From positions 309,395 through 373,394 of the forward strand of contig NZ_CP071528.1 of NCBI RefSeq assembly GCF_023921225.1: a DNA stretch of 64,000 bases. Direction: 5' to 3'. The notes beneath the pieces were generated by a model, which saw nothing but the letters and a program-made list of their open reading frames with translations, did not search any database and was not told the DNA's origin. Below are positions 35,819 through 45,387 of the stretch, one piece after another; within the stretch, counting starts at the first letter, position 1, and each line of letters begins with the position of its first letter. Made by a program: the position numbers and the translations under genes. The DNA comes from Legionella lytica (GTDB lineage Bacteria; Pseudomonadota; Gammaproteobacteria; Legionellales; Legionellaceae).

Positions 35819-38377
35819 ATGCTTCTTACTTATGTAAAAAATAGTAAATTAACCCTGTTAATTAATACTTTTGATGAACAAGCCTTGGCTCCTGGAGTCA
35901 ATCCACCAATATCTAATCGCGATTATTTAGAAGCACTACTACAGGTTATACAACAAGGTGAAATAGACCATCCGCTGTTTGATCACCCAGACATTGAAAT
36001 CTACTTGGCTTACCTTTATCTTTGCCGACAATACTTGGAAAAGGAATTAGAAGAAGCAAAAGACCAACCATTTATTGCGGGCTTTTTAACAAAGATCCGC
36101 CAGAAAAAATATGAATCTATATTATCAATCACTAAGCAGGACTTTCTTCAACAATACATGTATTTGCTGGCAAAACGCAGCTATGACAAGGTTGAGGCGA
36201 TCAACCTCACTAGGCCAGAGCATAAAATGCTATTCGATGCCTATATAAAGCACATACAATACGGTTATCCAAACATTGAGCCTGACCATATAAAAACAAG
36301 ATTACAAGCCAACCTAGGCCTTGGTAGCATCTTTATTGCCATTGAAGAAACCCAGCAACCGTTTAAAGATGAATTACTAGAAACACTACTTTTACCTTCT
36401 GATGATACAACCATCTGTTCACCGATAACCTTGGCTGATCATAATGGAAAAACCCATTATTTAGTTCCACCGATCCATCTTCTGGAATGGATTGCACGAA
36501 TGTGCAACCCTCAGCATCAAATTCAAATGGAACCATGTTTTGGTCTTATTAGCCCACAAACTTTATATCTGGATTTTCATTCGAAAAATAAACGCCTGAT
36601 TAGCTTACCATCCAAATTTGTGAGCAAAAATCTGGAAACAGCACATGAGCTTAGTTGCACTCCATTCAGTATTGCCGCGCATGACGGTCAATATCATTTC
36701 ATTGCCTTGGCCCTTCTTTCAACGAATGAGTTTCGTTTCATTATGGACTTTCTCATTCCTAAATTGAATAGTGCCATAACGGAATTTCCAAATATGAAAG
36801 AGTCTATAGAAGAACTGAATGATCTACCTGGCGATTCGAGTACCAATGGTTGCGTCAGCTCACCCGATTATGTTCTTACCTTTCTTTATCAACGATTGAT
36901 TGAAGACCCCTTACTCTTTTATTTTGGGCTGATTAAATTGACTCCTGAGTTTAAAGCTCGAGCGAGTGAAATTAATCAACAATTTGGGATTGATATCCAG
37001 CAACTGACACAGCAATTTTCTGACTATGAACCATATCATTTACGCTTTGAGCATTGCCATCCTTACCATGCATTGGATGTCTACCATGCACTTGAAGAAT
37101 TAAAATTCAAAAAACTCCTTAACAAGTTCAATACTAATTTATTGTTTCATTACAGTGCCCAAGCCTCCCATCTTTCTGCCATTCTCGTTAGTTTTCAAAA
37201 TTATCCCAACTTATACGGAGATAAATCTCTATTAACTTTATTAGCCAAAGGGTTAAAGAATGCACGTAATGACAATGAAGAACTACTCATCCGCTCTATC
37301 GCACGACACTTTATTAGCGCAAGTGAGCAAGGCATTCAACTTAACTTGCAACTAATGAGCCATGTCATCCGACAGAAGAAAAATATTTCTTTGACGAACC
37401 TCATCATTTTAAACCAGCAGGCAGAATCTTTAGTATGCTACTCAAACATTCCCTTGCTGAGTGAATTGCTAAACTGTCCTCTAATTACCACTCCTTTGAT
37501 AAAGAGGGTGCTCAGTAAAAAATACTGCATCGCCGAATTAATACAGCAACAAGTGCATACTCTAGAGCAATGGGAAAGAGAGGTACATGACCCCTTTGAC
37601 CTCCAAGCCCTTCCCTTTCAAGCTATGCGCATCAATTGCACGCAAAATCTAACGATACTGTCTCTTTTTCTCAATGCTTCAGAGAAAAAGCCATTGATTC
37701 AAAATACCATCGAAAATCTTTATCGAATGCTTAGTGAGGAACCAGAAATAGCAGGGGCAAACGGAGAAAAACTACATGATTATATTAAGGCTCATCAACA
37801 GCTATTGAGTAGTGATTTTTTGATCACAATTGCTTATTTACTTCATTTAGCACATATGCCCTTATCAAAAAGCAGTTTGGAATTTATTTTCAATGAACAA
37901 AGTGATGCGGTATTAAGGTCAACCTCAAATTATCGCTTAATTTATGAACTCACGATTATCATCAAAGCATTAAAATTACTGCAGCCCTCTACAGTGAAGA
38001 GAGAAATCGAATTATCTCCTCAATTCTTAGAACGTCTTTTAGCAATACCGTATGCACAACTGCAAAATGTAAATCGGATCTGTAAACAACTCACTGAAAA
38101 TGAGGTTGGGGCTCTATTTATAGACACAAGAATCAATCAATTAGTCTTATGTATTTATCAAGGAACTGCCCTAACTCCCGAGCAACTACAAGAATTCACA
38201 ACGAAAAGTTCCAAAAACGACAAATTAAATAAACTTTATAAGCAATACCCAGAAATTCTCGGTCCCCTGCTTGGTTTAGCTGATGAAGTAATAGAACCAG
38301 AAGATATTGCCAAAAAAAGGTTTTTCAGTCCTATGGCTGAGACTGCTGGAATAAATTCTCGACCATGCTCCATTTAA
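35819..38377 (+). CDS. Large hypothetical effector-like protein (852 aa)
   Basis: Not recognised. The frame opens at 35717, but ATG 35819 has AGGA 9 nt upstream and begins MLLTYVKNSKLTLLINTFDE. The protein is soluble and largely helical, with many LL/EL-rich stretches and a short C-terminal tail ending CSI. It has no signal peptide or membrane span. Length, helicity and isolation fit Dot/Icm substrates of Legionella. The cysteine is third from the end, so it is not a CaaX box. Confidence 0.62.
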   Translation: MLLTYVKNSKLTLLINTFDEQALAPGVNPPISNRDYLEALLQVIQQGEIDHPLFDHPDIEIYLAYLYLCRQYLEKELEEAKDQPFIAGFLTKIRQKKYESILSITKQDFLQQYMYLLAKRSYDKVEAINLTRPEHKMLFDAYIKHIQYGYPNIEPDHIKTRLQANLGLGSIFIAIEETQQPFKDELLETLLLPSDDTTICSPITLADHNGKTHYLVPPIHLLEWIARMCNPQHQIQMEPCFGLISPQTLYLDFHSKNKRLISLPSKFVSKNLETAHELSCTPFSIAAHDGQYHFIALALLSTNEFRFIMDFLIPKLNSAITEFPNMKESIEELNDLPGDSSTNGCVSSPDYVLTFLYQRLIEDPLLFYFGLIKLTPEFKARASEINQQFGIDIQQLTQQFSDYEPYHLRFEHCHPYHALDVYHALEELKFKKLLNKFNTNLLFHYSAQASHLSAILVSFQNYPNLYGDKSLLTLLAKGLKNARNDNEELLIRSIARHFISASEQGIQLNLQLMSHVIRQKKNISLTNLIILNQQAESLVCYSNIPLLSELLNCPLITTPLIKRVLSKKYCIAELIQQQVHTLEQWEREVHDPFDLQALPFQAMRINCTQNLTILSLFLNASEKKPLIQNTIENLYRMLSEEPEIAGANGEKLHDYIKAHQQLLSSDFLITIAYLLHLAHMPLSKSSLEFIFNEQSDAVLRSTSNYRLIYELTIIIKALKLLQPSTVKREIELSPQFLERLLAIPYAQLQNVNRICKQLTENEVGALFIDTRINQLVLCIYQGTALTPEQLQEFTTKSSKNDKLNKLYKQYPEILGPLLGLADEVIEPEDIAKKRFFSPMAETAGINSRPCSI

Positions 38378-38471
38378 GAACACTGTAGAGATCTTTTGAT
38401 TCATACGTGGTGCACTAAATAGCTACCTACTCAACAGTAGTCTTTAATAGTTTATGTTTATTTACGATAAA

Positions 38472-38507
38472 AAAAAGCCCCATCAGTATAAACTGACAGG
38501 GCTTTTT
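38472..38507. terminator. Bidirectional intrinsic terminator
   Basis: AAAAAGCCC..TCAGT pairs with ACTGA..GGGCTTTTT around ATAA, giving T-runs on both strands. It lies between the converging 852-residue gene and fusA. Confidence 0.85.
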
Positions 38508-38523
38508 AAAGTCACTACTTACA

Positions 38524-40611
38524 TTACTTAGCAGCGGCTTTCTTTTCTTTTTCTTTGGCAATTACTGCTTCAGCTACGCTATTTGGACAAGGAGCATAGT
38601 GAGAGAATTCCATTGAGAATTGACCACGGCCTGAAGTAAGAGTACGTAAAGTACTGATGTAACCAAACATTTCAGAAAGAGGAACATCGGCCTTGATACG
38701 TACACCAGCAGCACTTGGCTCTTGACCAGAGATCATACCGCGGCGACGGTTCAAGTCACCAATCACGTTACCTACATCATCTTCAGTACTGTATACGTCA
38801 ACTTTCATAACAGGCTCAAGCAATTGTGGTGCTGCCTTAGGAATTGATTGACGGAACGCGCCTTTTGCTGCAATTTCAAACGCGATTGCAGAAGAGTCAA
38901 CTGGGTGATAACCACCATCAGTCAAGGTAACGGCCACATCGAGCACAGGGAAACCTGCCAACGTACCAGTACCCATCATTGAACGGAAACCTTTCTCAAT
39001 TGCTGGGAAGAATTCTTTAGGAACGTTACCGCCCACAACTGTTGAAGAAAAGGTAAATCCAGAGTTTGGCTCACCAGGCTGAATAGTATAGTCAATCTTA
39101 CCGTACTGACCAGAACCACCTGATTGCTTCTTATGCGTGTAGCTGTCATTGACTTGTTTAGTAATCGTTTCACGGTAAGCAACCTGTGGTTGACCTACAA
39201 CTAACTCAACATCATAAGTACGCTTCAGAATGTCTACTTTAATATCAAGATGTAATTCACCCATACCACGAAGAATAGTTTCACCTGAATCTTCATCAGT
39301 TTCTACTCTAAATGTTGGATCTTCTGCAACCATTTTACCAATCGCAACAGCCATCTTTTCAGTCGCGCCTTTATCTTTCGGCGAAACAGCAATAGAGATT
39401 ACTGGCTCAGGGAATACCATCGCTTCTAGAGTACATTCGTGGTTAGGATCACAAAGAGTGTGGCCGGTACGCACGTTTTTCATACCTACAATCGCAATAA
39501 TATCGCCTGCTTCAGCACTTTGTAATTCACTACGCTCATTCGCATGCATCTCAACCATACGGCCAACACGCTCAGTTTTACCTGTAAAGGAGTTAAGAAT
39601 TGTATCCCCTTTATTTAGTTTTCCTGAATAGATACGTACGAAAGTTAACGCTCCAAAACGGTCATCCATAATTTTGAATGCCAAGGCACGGAATGGCTCA
39701 TCAGGAGAAACGATTGCGAATTGACCATTTGGCTCACCTTCAGCGTCAGTTAAAGGCTGAGGATTAACTTCATGAGGAGCAGGTAAATAATCAACTACTG
39801 CATCTAATAATAATTGCATACCTTTGTTCTTGAATGCAGAACCGCAATAAGTTGGGAAGAATGCTAATTCAAGCGTACCTTTACGGATGCAACGCTTAAT
39901 GTCTTCTAAAGAAGGCTCTTGACCATCTAAGTAAGCCATTAACAAATCATCATCCATTTCAAGTGCTGTTTCAATTAATTGTGCACGATACATTTCCACG
40001 TCATCATGCATATCAGCAGGTACATCAGTTACCTTGTAATTTTCTGGCAGTCCTGAGTCATCCCAAACATAGGCTTTACGAGATAATAAATCAACAACCC
40101 CTACGAAAGTATCTTCGAAGCCGATTGGTAAAGTCATAATTAAAGGATTTGCACCCAATACTTTTTTAATTTGCTCGGTAACTTTTAAGAAGTTCGCGCC
40201 AATACGGTCGAGTTTGTTTACGAAAATCAAACGAGATACTTTTGAATTGTTCGCATAACGCCAGTTCGTTTCAGACTGAGGCTCAACACCACCTGAACCA
40301 CAGAATACCCCGATACCACCATCAAGAACTTTCAGTGAACGATACACTTCAACAGTGAAGTCAACGTGTCCTGGGGTGTCGATAACGTTAAAGCGAGTAC
40401 CTTTCCAGAAGCAACTTACAGCTGCTGACTGAATTGTAATACCGCGCTCAGCTTCTTGCTCCATGAAATCGGTTGTTGATTCACCTTCGTGAACCTCACC
40501 CATTCTGTGGATTTTACCCGTCAGCTTAAGAATACGTTCGGTAGTAGTGGTTTTTCCGGCATCTACGTGAGCGAAGATTCCAATGTTTCTATAAAGGTTT
40601 AAGTCAGTCAT
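38524..40611 (-). CDS. fusA: Elongation factor G, second (EF-G2/FusA2-type) paralogue
   Basis: 695 residues, full length. IGIFAHVDAGKTTTTERIL is the P-loop, ERGITIQSAAVSCFW switch I, DTPGHVDFTVEV the G3 motif and NKLD G4. Domains II to V follow to RGQFSMEFSHYAPCP. The opening MTDLNLYRNIGIFAHVDAGK and the CFW after switch I are like the stand-alone EF-G2 of Vibrio and Shewanella. The gene is not in a str operon (no rpsL, rpsG or tuf beside it), so a second fusA is expected elsewhere. It catalyses GTP-driven translocation or ribosome recycling. The unusual copy may serve stress or recycling, which is inferred. Confidence 0.85.
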   Translation of the reverse strand: MTDLNLYRNIGIFAHVDAGKTTTTERILKLTGKIHRMGEVHEGESTTDFMEQEAERGITIQSAAVSCFWKGTRFNVIDTPGHVDFTVEVYRSLKVLDGGIGVFCGSGGVEPQSETNWRYANNSKVSRLIFVNKLDRIGANFLKVTEQIKKVLGANPLIMTLPIGFEDTFVGVVDLLSRKAYVWDDSGLPENYKVTDVPADMHDDVEMYRAQLIETALEMDDDLLMAYLDGQEPSLEDIKRCIRKGTLELAFFPTYCGSAFKNKGMQLLLDAVVDYLPAPHEVNPQPLTDAEGEPNGQFAIVSPDEPFRALAFKIMDDRFGALTFVRIYSGKLNKGDTILNSFTGKTERVGRMVEMHANERSELQSAEAGDIIAIVGMKNVRTGHTLCDPNHECTLEAMVFPEPVISIAVSPKDKGATEKMAVAIGKMVAEDPTFRVETDEDSGETILRGMGELHLDIKVDILKRTYDVELVVGQPQVAYRETITKQVNDSYTHKKQSGGSGQYGKIDYTIQPGEPNSGFTFSSTVVGGNVPKEFFPAIEKGFRSMMGTGTLAGFPVLDVAVTLTDGGYHPVDSSAIAFEIAAKGAFRQSIPKAAPQLLEPVMKVDVYSTEDDVGNVIGDLNRRRGMISGQEPSAAGVRIKADVPLSEMFGYISTLRTLTSGRGQFSMEFSHYAPCPNSVAEAVIAKEKEKKAAAK

Positions 40612-40915
40612 AATACTCTTATAAAATTTAATGGATAATAAATTGTCGCATATTGTACAGCATTTTATCCGGATTTACAGCAGAACTTTCCCCATTTTTT
40701 TATGATTATTTTGCCTAATTCATTACAAGGCAAATGGACACGCTTCTCATCACTATAACCTGTAATTATTAGAAGGAAAAAGTTACACTAAGAAGCGCAA
40801 CAAAAATGGCCAAACCATTTCATTCTCTAACTAAACGCTGAGGTTATATCTAGGCCACTATTAATAGTAATACTACGCTCTACTTGAATTTCCCATATCC
40901 TTTAAGCATCATTGA
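40612..40915. other. Intergenic spacer, nothing recognised
   Basis: It holds the fusA upstream region on the minus strand. No reading frame, repeat or RNA gene was recognised. Confidence 0.4.
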
Positions 40916-40978
40916 ATCTTTAACGATCTTACAGGACTTTTAAAATGGCATAAAAAAGAAAAACAGCTGGATGAATTA

Positions 40979-41650
40979 TTGAAAATACATTTTCCCACCA
41001 GTTTATTTTCCCAAAAAATGCGGACAAATAACGGCTGTTTTTTTAATGTCATGTCACAATGTCTAAATAATCAAAAGGGTATGAATGATACTTATTGTGC
41101 GAAAGGGTTACGTTTGGTATCACATGAATACGTCCAAAAACTTGAGGAAAAAAATAAAGAAGAGAACTGGGTATATCAGCGATTTTTAACGGAAGCTCAA
41201 TATGGATATATGGATCCATCAGCAGCAGAACAACAGGCGCGCTATAATTATCTCAATTATATGAACACGATTCAATATACTGCTGAGGAAATCAAAGCGG
41301 ATACAGGTTTGCATGAGAAAACGATTATTGCCGGTGACCGGAATATTGATGGCCGCATCTTTTGTGAAACATATAACATGAAGGTTCATCTCATTGATTT
41401 TTTTGAGGATGGTTCGATTAAGGACGAATTTTTTATCGAACATCTTCTTATAGATACTCAAGGTTGCCACACCGTTATGGAAGAGGATATTGATTATGGT
41501 GATACGAACTTAATTCATATGGCAGTTTATCGGGATTATTTTGTTCCGATTGTGCATCAAAACAGTTTAAGACATTATGTGTCTCTTCAAGATGCTCCAT
41601 TAAAGCCAGGGGGTTGTGATAGAGTATCGAGGACTTGTCCAATCATATGA
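40979..41650 (+). CDS. Hypothetical protein with C-terminal CaaX-like box, possibly OTU-like
   Basis: 223 residues from a TTG. The frame is open further up to 40916 and encodes a plausible helical LLKWHKKEKQLDELLK, but contains no ATG, so the start is unsure and the gene may have lost its 5' end. NNGCFFNVMSQCL resembles the nucleophile segment of OTU cysteine proteases (DGNCLFxAxSxxL), and IHMAVYRDYFVPIV resembles their terminal strand, but the usual histidine before Y is replaced by D. The last four residues are CPII, a CaaX-type prenylation motif that would target a translocated protein to host membranes. Both functions are tentative. Confidence 0.5.
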   Translation: MKIHFPTSLFSQKMRTNNGCFFNVMSQCLNNQKGMNDTYCAKGLRLVSHEYVQKLEEKNKEENWVYQRFLTEAQYGYMDPSAAEQQARYNYLNYMNTIQYTAEEIKADTGLHEKTIIAGDRNIDGRIFCETYNMKVHLIDFFEDGSIKDEFFIEHLLIDTQGCHTVMEEDIDYGDTNLIHMAVYRDYFVPIVHQNSLRHYVSLQDAPLKPGGCDRVSRTCPII

Positions 41651-41870
41651 ATCTTGGAAATTTTTAACTAAAATTCGGGTGGGTTTTAAAGCCTATCCGG
41701 AAAATACTATTCTTCTTTAGCTTCAGAACGGTAGGATAAAATACTCGAGCTAATTTCCTCTGTAAGCCTGGTTGAATTTATGCCGTACGCCAAAGATCGC
41801 AGCAAAAAGCCTAATGTATTTCATTTCCTGGATAAACGGCTGGTGTTACTAGCCTAGTATTGATAGAACA

Positions 41871-42412
41871 CTAAGCGTTGAGTGTTTTTTGAATTAATTT
41901 TGCTTCTTTTAAATGCTTTTCTAATTGTGGTCGAGCTTCAAGTGCTAACCGTTCTAAAGCGGGATTAGAAATAGTTCTAAGCAAACTATAATCCATCATA
42001 TGCAATACTCTATGATGGCCATGGATCATCATTTTTATGTATTCTTTTTCTAATTCAGTATTTTTTAAAGAATATAAATGAGTCAGTTCTTTTTTATTAT
42101 GCTTTTTTAATGAGCCCGTTATTACTGTTGGAGTAATCCCTATTTGTGCATTTTTACTTAGTTCTATAGCTTTATGTATATTTGCTGTATGTTCCCTTTT
42201 TAACATTTGTGCATACTGTTTAACTTGAGGAGAACATACTTTTTTTAATAGTTCATCGGCTGCAGCGATTTCTCCCTCATCTACAGTGAGTAAAATAGTT
42301 AAAGCCTCACTGTCTTTTTTAGCTTGCACAGCGTTTGATGCTTTTATGAATAAAAAAGCACTGATAAAAAAAACACCGATAAAAAAGAGAACAAGTTTTT
42401 TTTAGCATCCAT
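41871..42412 (-). pseudogene. DUF4142 protein gene with frameshifted signal peptide
   Basis: The main frame (41871-42329) encodes a DUF4142 protein: LTVDEGEIAAADELLKKV, YAQMLKREHTANIHKAIEL and a HHRVLHMMD segment, the ferritin-like four-helix family often exported. GTG at 42329 would leave it without a signal peptide. Upstream, ATG at 42412 with AAGGG begins MDAKKNLFSFLS in another frame. If the A-tract (T8 at 42396-42403 on the plus strand) were one base longer, the sequence would run continuously as MDAKKKLVLFFIGVFFISAF and on through AVQA into the domain, a complete signal peptide. A one-base loss in this run, a slippage-prone site or a read error would each explain it. Confidence 0.6.
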
Positions 42413-43075
42413 GAAACCAACCCTTCGCAAGCTGAAGAAGAGCCTATATTAAGAAAAGCCAACAAATATACAATTAGTATTTTCATGGGCAATTTATGGA
42501 AATCCTTAATCTATTTGATTTTTATTAACATTCCATACTTACCTTAAATAAATAAAATGACAGCGTGTATCGCCACTACCACAGCAGTTTCATGGGTAAA
42601 AAGAACAAGCACCCTCATAGATAGTAAACCCCAACAAAATATTATTATTTATTATTTTCACGTAACTTATAAAACGAATAATAGGCGGTGCAATCCCTCT
42701 GAACCATTTTTAGTTAACTAAGGTTTCTATTTTTATCAACCCCGCCAACAGATTGCTTTTTGACCAGGCCATAAGCTTTACTTTGTTTGTTTTTTTGTTA
42801 ACATAGGCAAGAAAAAAATAAATTAAATCAGATTCTACACAAGTTGAATACAAATAAGTAATGAGGCGTCCTCATCTAAAAACAACGCGTTAACACTATT
42901 ATTCTCCTTGATAGAACATTAATTTTCTTTTTCAACAAAATATTAATTTTTACTAGAATTCAAAAACATTTAAACACGTTTAAACACGTTAACTTTGCAC
43001 TATAAATTAAGTTAAAATTCTTATAAATGTCTTTGCTATAAAAGAAAAATTTTTATACTTATTAATTGGGATGAA
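42413..43075. other. Long AT-rich spacer upstream of the histidine kinase
   Basis: No gene was recognised. The only marked structure is a pair of TTTAAACACG direct repeats followed by TTAAC just before the kinase gene. The segment probably carries the kinase promoter. Confidence 0.4.
42969..42993 (+). promoter_or_regulatory. Direct repeats TTTAAACACG upstream of the histidine kinase
   Basis: TTTAAACACG occurs twice in tandem, then TTAAC; the middle reads CGTTTAAACACG, nearly palindromic. A similar TTTAAACAC-TTTAACACGG occurs near 46229, behind the FixJ-like gene. Binding by one of the local response regulators is possible. Confidence 0.35.
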
Positions 43076-44608
43076 GTGAATATAATAAATAAGCTAAACC
43101 AATCGATATTAACTAGGGTTTTTTCAAAAAAATCCCCTCTAAAACTGATAAATAAACCCCATAACTCTTTTATTTCTTTTATAATTGATACTTCCTTTTC
43201 TATTAAAAAACTTAATAGTTCCGCATCTCGCCTATTAGGAACAAGAAGAAAATCATTAATAAATCAATCTTTGCTTAATTACATTTCGACAAAAGACCAA
43301 AAACCATTTATAGAAAAAATCAAACAATTAGTACACACTAATTTAAAACAAACATATGAAATCGAAATCTTTCAACAAGACGGCACATCAAGAAATGTGA
43401 TTTTCCAATGCAGCATGGTTGGAAAAAAATTTATTGCTATTGATGGAATAGAAACTACGTCTATACGTCCATCACAAAGTAATACCCATGATATTGAACT
43501 CTTAACTCTAATCAATAAATTATTTCATCATGCCGACGATGCTATTGCCGTATTGGATGATGAGTTAAATGTTAAAATTAGCAATCAATTATTCACAGAG
43601 CTTCTACTGCGGATGACGTCACAAAGCATTAGTGTCGGCATGAATATGGACAAATCCCTTCCTGAACAAACACGATTAAAAACAAAAATTATCAACGCCT
43701 GCAAAAATGCTCTTGCAGGCCAAAAAACTAGCATATCTATTGAAAATCCAAATAAAGAGAGTGATATTTATTACTGTTACGAGATACGACTCCACTCCAT
43801 ATATAATGCTTATAGCCAAAAAAACGAATTAATTTTCCGCATCAAAGACACTACCAATTATAAGTTACAACATAAACTTCAAGCAGACATTACAAAGACA
43901 TGCAAAAATAGTGTTATTAATGCAATGTCTACTGCACTAGCACATGAAATCAACCAGCCCTTAACAGCCATTGCCACTTACAGCCAGAGCTGTCTTTTTA
44001 TACTGAAAAATAAATCTTACTCCGATAATTTAGCAGAAACACTGTCACTCCCATTAGAAAAAATTTCCTCGCAAGCAGAACTTGCCGGAGAGATTATTTC
44101 AAATATGAAACAATTCATTCGTGAGGAACATGTTTACGTGGAAAAAACAGATATTAATCAATTAATACATGATGCCCTATCTATTTTTCACTATGAATTA
44201 CTCGATCTTAAATTGAAAATCACTCTAAATTTAGAAGATAACCTTCCTTGGGTATCTGTTAATAAAACCCACATTATTCAGGTTATTTTAAATTTAACGC
44301 GAAATAGTATTGAAGCATTTCAAAATAGTAATGAAGCAAACCCCGAACTTACGATTGAAACATCAACATCGGAACAATACGTGCAAGTCACGATTCGGGA
44401 CAATGGGCCAGGAGTACCGAAAGAATATATAGATAAAATATTAACCTCCTACTTCACCACGAAAAAGCAAGGGCATGGTATTGGCTTACATATATGCCGA
44501 ACTTTGATTGAAAATCATGGTGGAAAACTCACTTTTCTAGATGATGATAGAAAAGGAGCTTGCTTTGTCCTCAGCCTACCATTCGATGCATCTAATGAAA
44601 AAAATTAA
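43076..44608 (+). CDS. PAS-domain sensor histidine kinase (FixL/DctB-like)
   Basis: 510 residues from GTG 43076, with GGGATG upstream. Two PAS-like regions (residues ~30-120 and ~140-270) have no visible haem histidine pattern. The H-box ALAHEINQPLTAIATYSQSC places the phosphorylated histidine near residue 291. The N-box LNLTRNSIEAF, the G1 DNGPGVP and HGIGLHICRTLIENHGG follow. No membrane segment is present, so it is a cytosolic sensor. The N..QPL..I H-box is typical of FixL/TodS/DctB kinases. The stop overlaps the receiver gene. Confidence 0.9.
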   Translation: MNIINKLNQSILTRVFSKKSPLKLINKPHNSFISFIIDTSFSIKKLNSSASRLLGTRRKSLINQSLLNYISTKDQKPFIEKIKQLVHTNLKQTYEIEIFQQDGTSRNVIFQCSMVGKKFIAIDGIETTSIRPSQSNTHDIELLTLINKLFHHADDAIAVLDDELNVKISNQLFTELLLRMTSQSISVGMNMDKSLPEQTRLKTKIINACKNALAGQKTSISIENPNKESDIYYCYEIRLHSIYNAYSQKNELIFRIKDTTNYKLQHKLQADITKTCKNSVINAMSTALAHEINQPLTAIATYSQSCLFILKNKSYSDNLAETLSLPLEKISSQAELAGEIISNMKQFIREEHVYVEKTDINQLIHDALSIFHYELLDLKLKITLNLEDNLPWVSVNKTHIIQVILNLTRNSIEAFQNSNEANPELTIETSTSEQYVQVTIRDNGPGVPKEYIDKILTSYFTTKKQGHGIGLHICRTLIENHGGKLTFLDDDRKGACFVLSLPFDASNEKN

Positions 44609-44963
44609 ACTCTATATTGTTGATGATAATGAAGCTCTCTGCGAGGCATTATTCTTTCTATTGAGCTCAGTTTACAAAGATGCATTGGAGTTAAAAATTT
44701 TTCACCACCCTATTCAATTATTACAACAATATTCTCCCGAATGGGATGGCTGTTTGATCGTTGACATGAACATCCCCTCAATGAATGGGCTTGAATTAGT
44801 ACAGGAAATTAAGCGCAATTCCTGCAAACTAAAAATTCTCATGATGAGCGGCTGCGCTAAAGAAAATATTATTAACTCCCAATTAAACAACGAAATTGAT
44901 GAGTTTATAGAAAAACCGTTTAAGACGGACCTTTTTCTAGAAAAAATCACCAACTTAATTTAA
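44595..44963 (+). CDS. Stand-alone response-regulator receiver
   Basis: About 122 residues from MKKIKLYIVDDN; ATG 44586 and 44541 are alternatives. The acidic pair DD, the phospho-acceptor D in LIVDMNIPSMNG, S in MMSGC and K in EKPF are all present. No output domain follows. It overlaps the kinase gene by 14 bp, so it is the direct partner of that kinase. It may act by protein contact or compete with the FixJ-like regulator for phosphate. Confidence 0.88.
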   Translation: MKKIKLYIVDDNEALCEALFFLLSSVYKDALELKIFHHPIQLLQQYSPEWDGCLIVDMNIPSMNGLELVQEIKRNSCKLKILMMSGCAKENIINSQLNNEIDEFIEKPFKTDLFLEKITNLI

Positions 44964-45064
44964 GGATATTTTCTCATAAAACTAATGTTTTCCACGATAC
45001 AAATTTTAAAAAAAATCCATCTATAATTCGCAAACTATATTTAATTCATGAAAAAGGGACAATC

Positions 45065-45274
45065 ATGTCTGAAAAGAAAAATGGCACTGTTAAATGGTTT
45101 AGAGATGATAAAGGCTTTGGCTTTATTCAAAGCGAAGGACAAGAATACTTCGTTCATTTTAGTGGAATATTAGGTAGCGGATTTAAATCCCTTCCTGTTG
45201 GAGCAAAAGTTTCTTTCAATCTCACGAAAGGAACAAAAGGCATGCAAGCACATGATGTAGAAGTTATGATTTAA
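45065..45274 (+). CDS. Cold-shock domain protein
   Basis: 69 residues: NGTVKWFRDDKGFGFIQSEG contains RNP1 (KGFGFI), and EYFVHFSGI is RNP2. Small CspA-type proteins bind single-stranded RNA and DNA and melt RNA structure. A TATAAT-like box is ~50 bp upstream and AAGGGAC precedes the ATG. Location between two regulators of a two-component group is unusual. Confidence 0.92.
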   Translation: MSEKKNGTVKWFRDDKGFGFIQSEGQEYFVHFSGILGSGFKSLPVGAKVSFNLTKGTKGMQAHDVEVMI

Positions 45275-45387
45275 ATTGAATAACTCCAGGGGACTATTTA
45301 TGTAAATTGCTCCTGGTTTTCACTATGTTTTATAGGGATATCTATAAAAGCTAACTTAGACTCAGAATAAGGATATTAGGAATTGTT

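Noticed and set aside
38360..38377. Prenylation-like ending of the 852-residue protein (PCSI)
   Set aside because: The cysteine is again third from the end.
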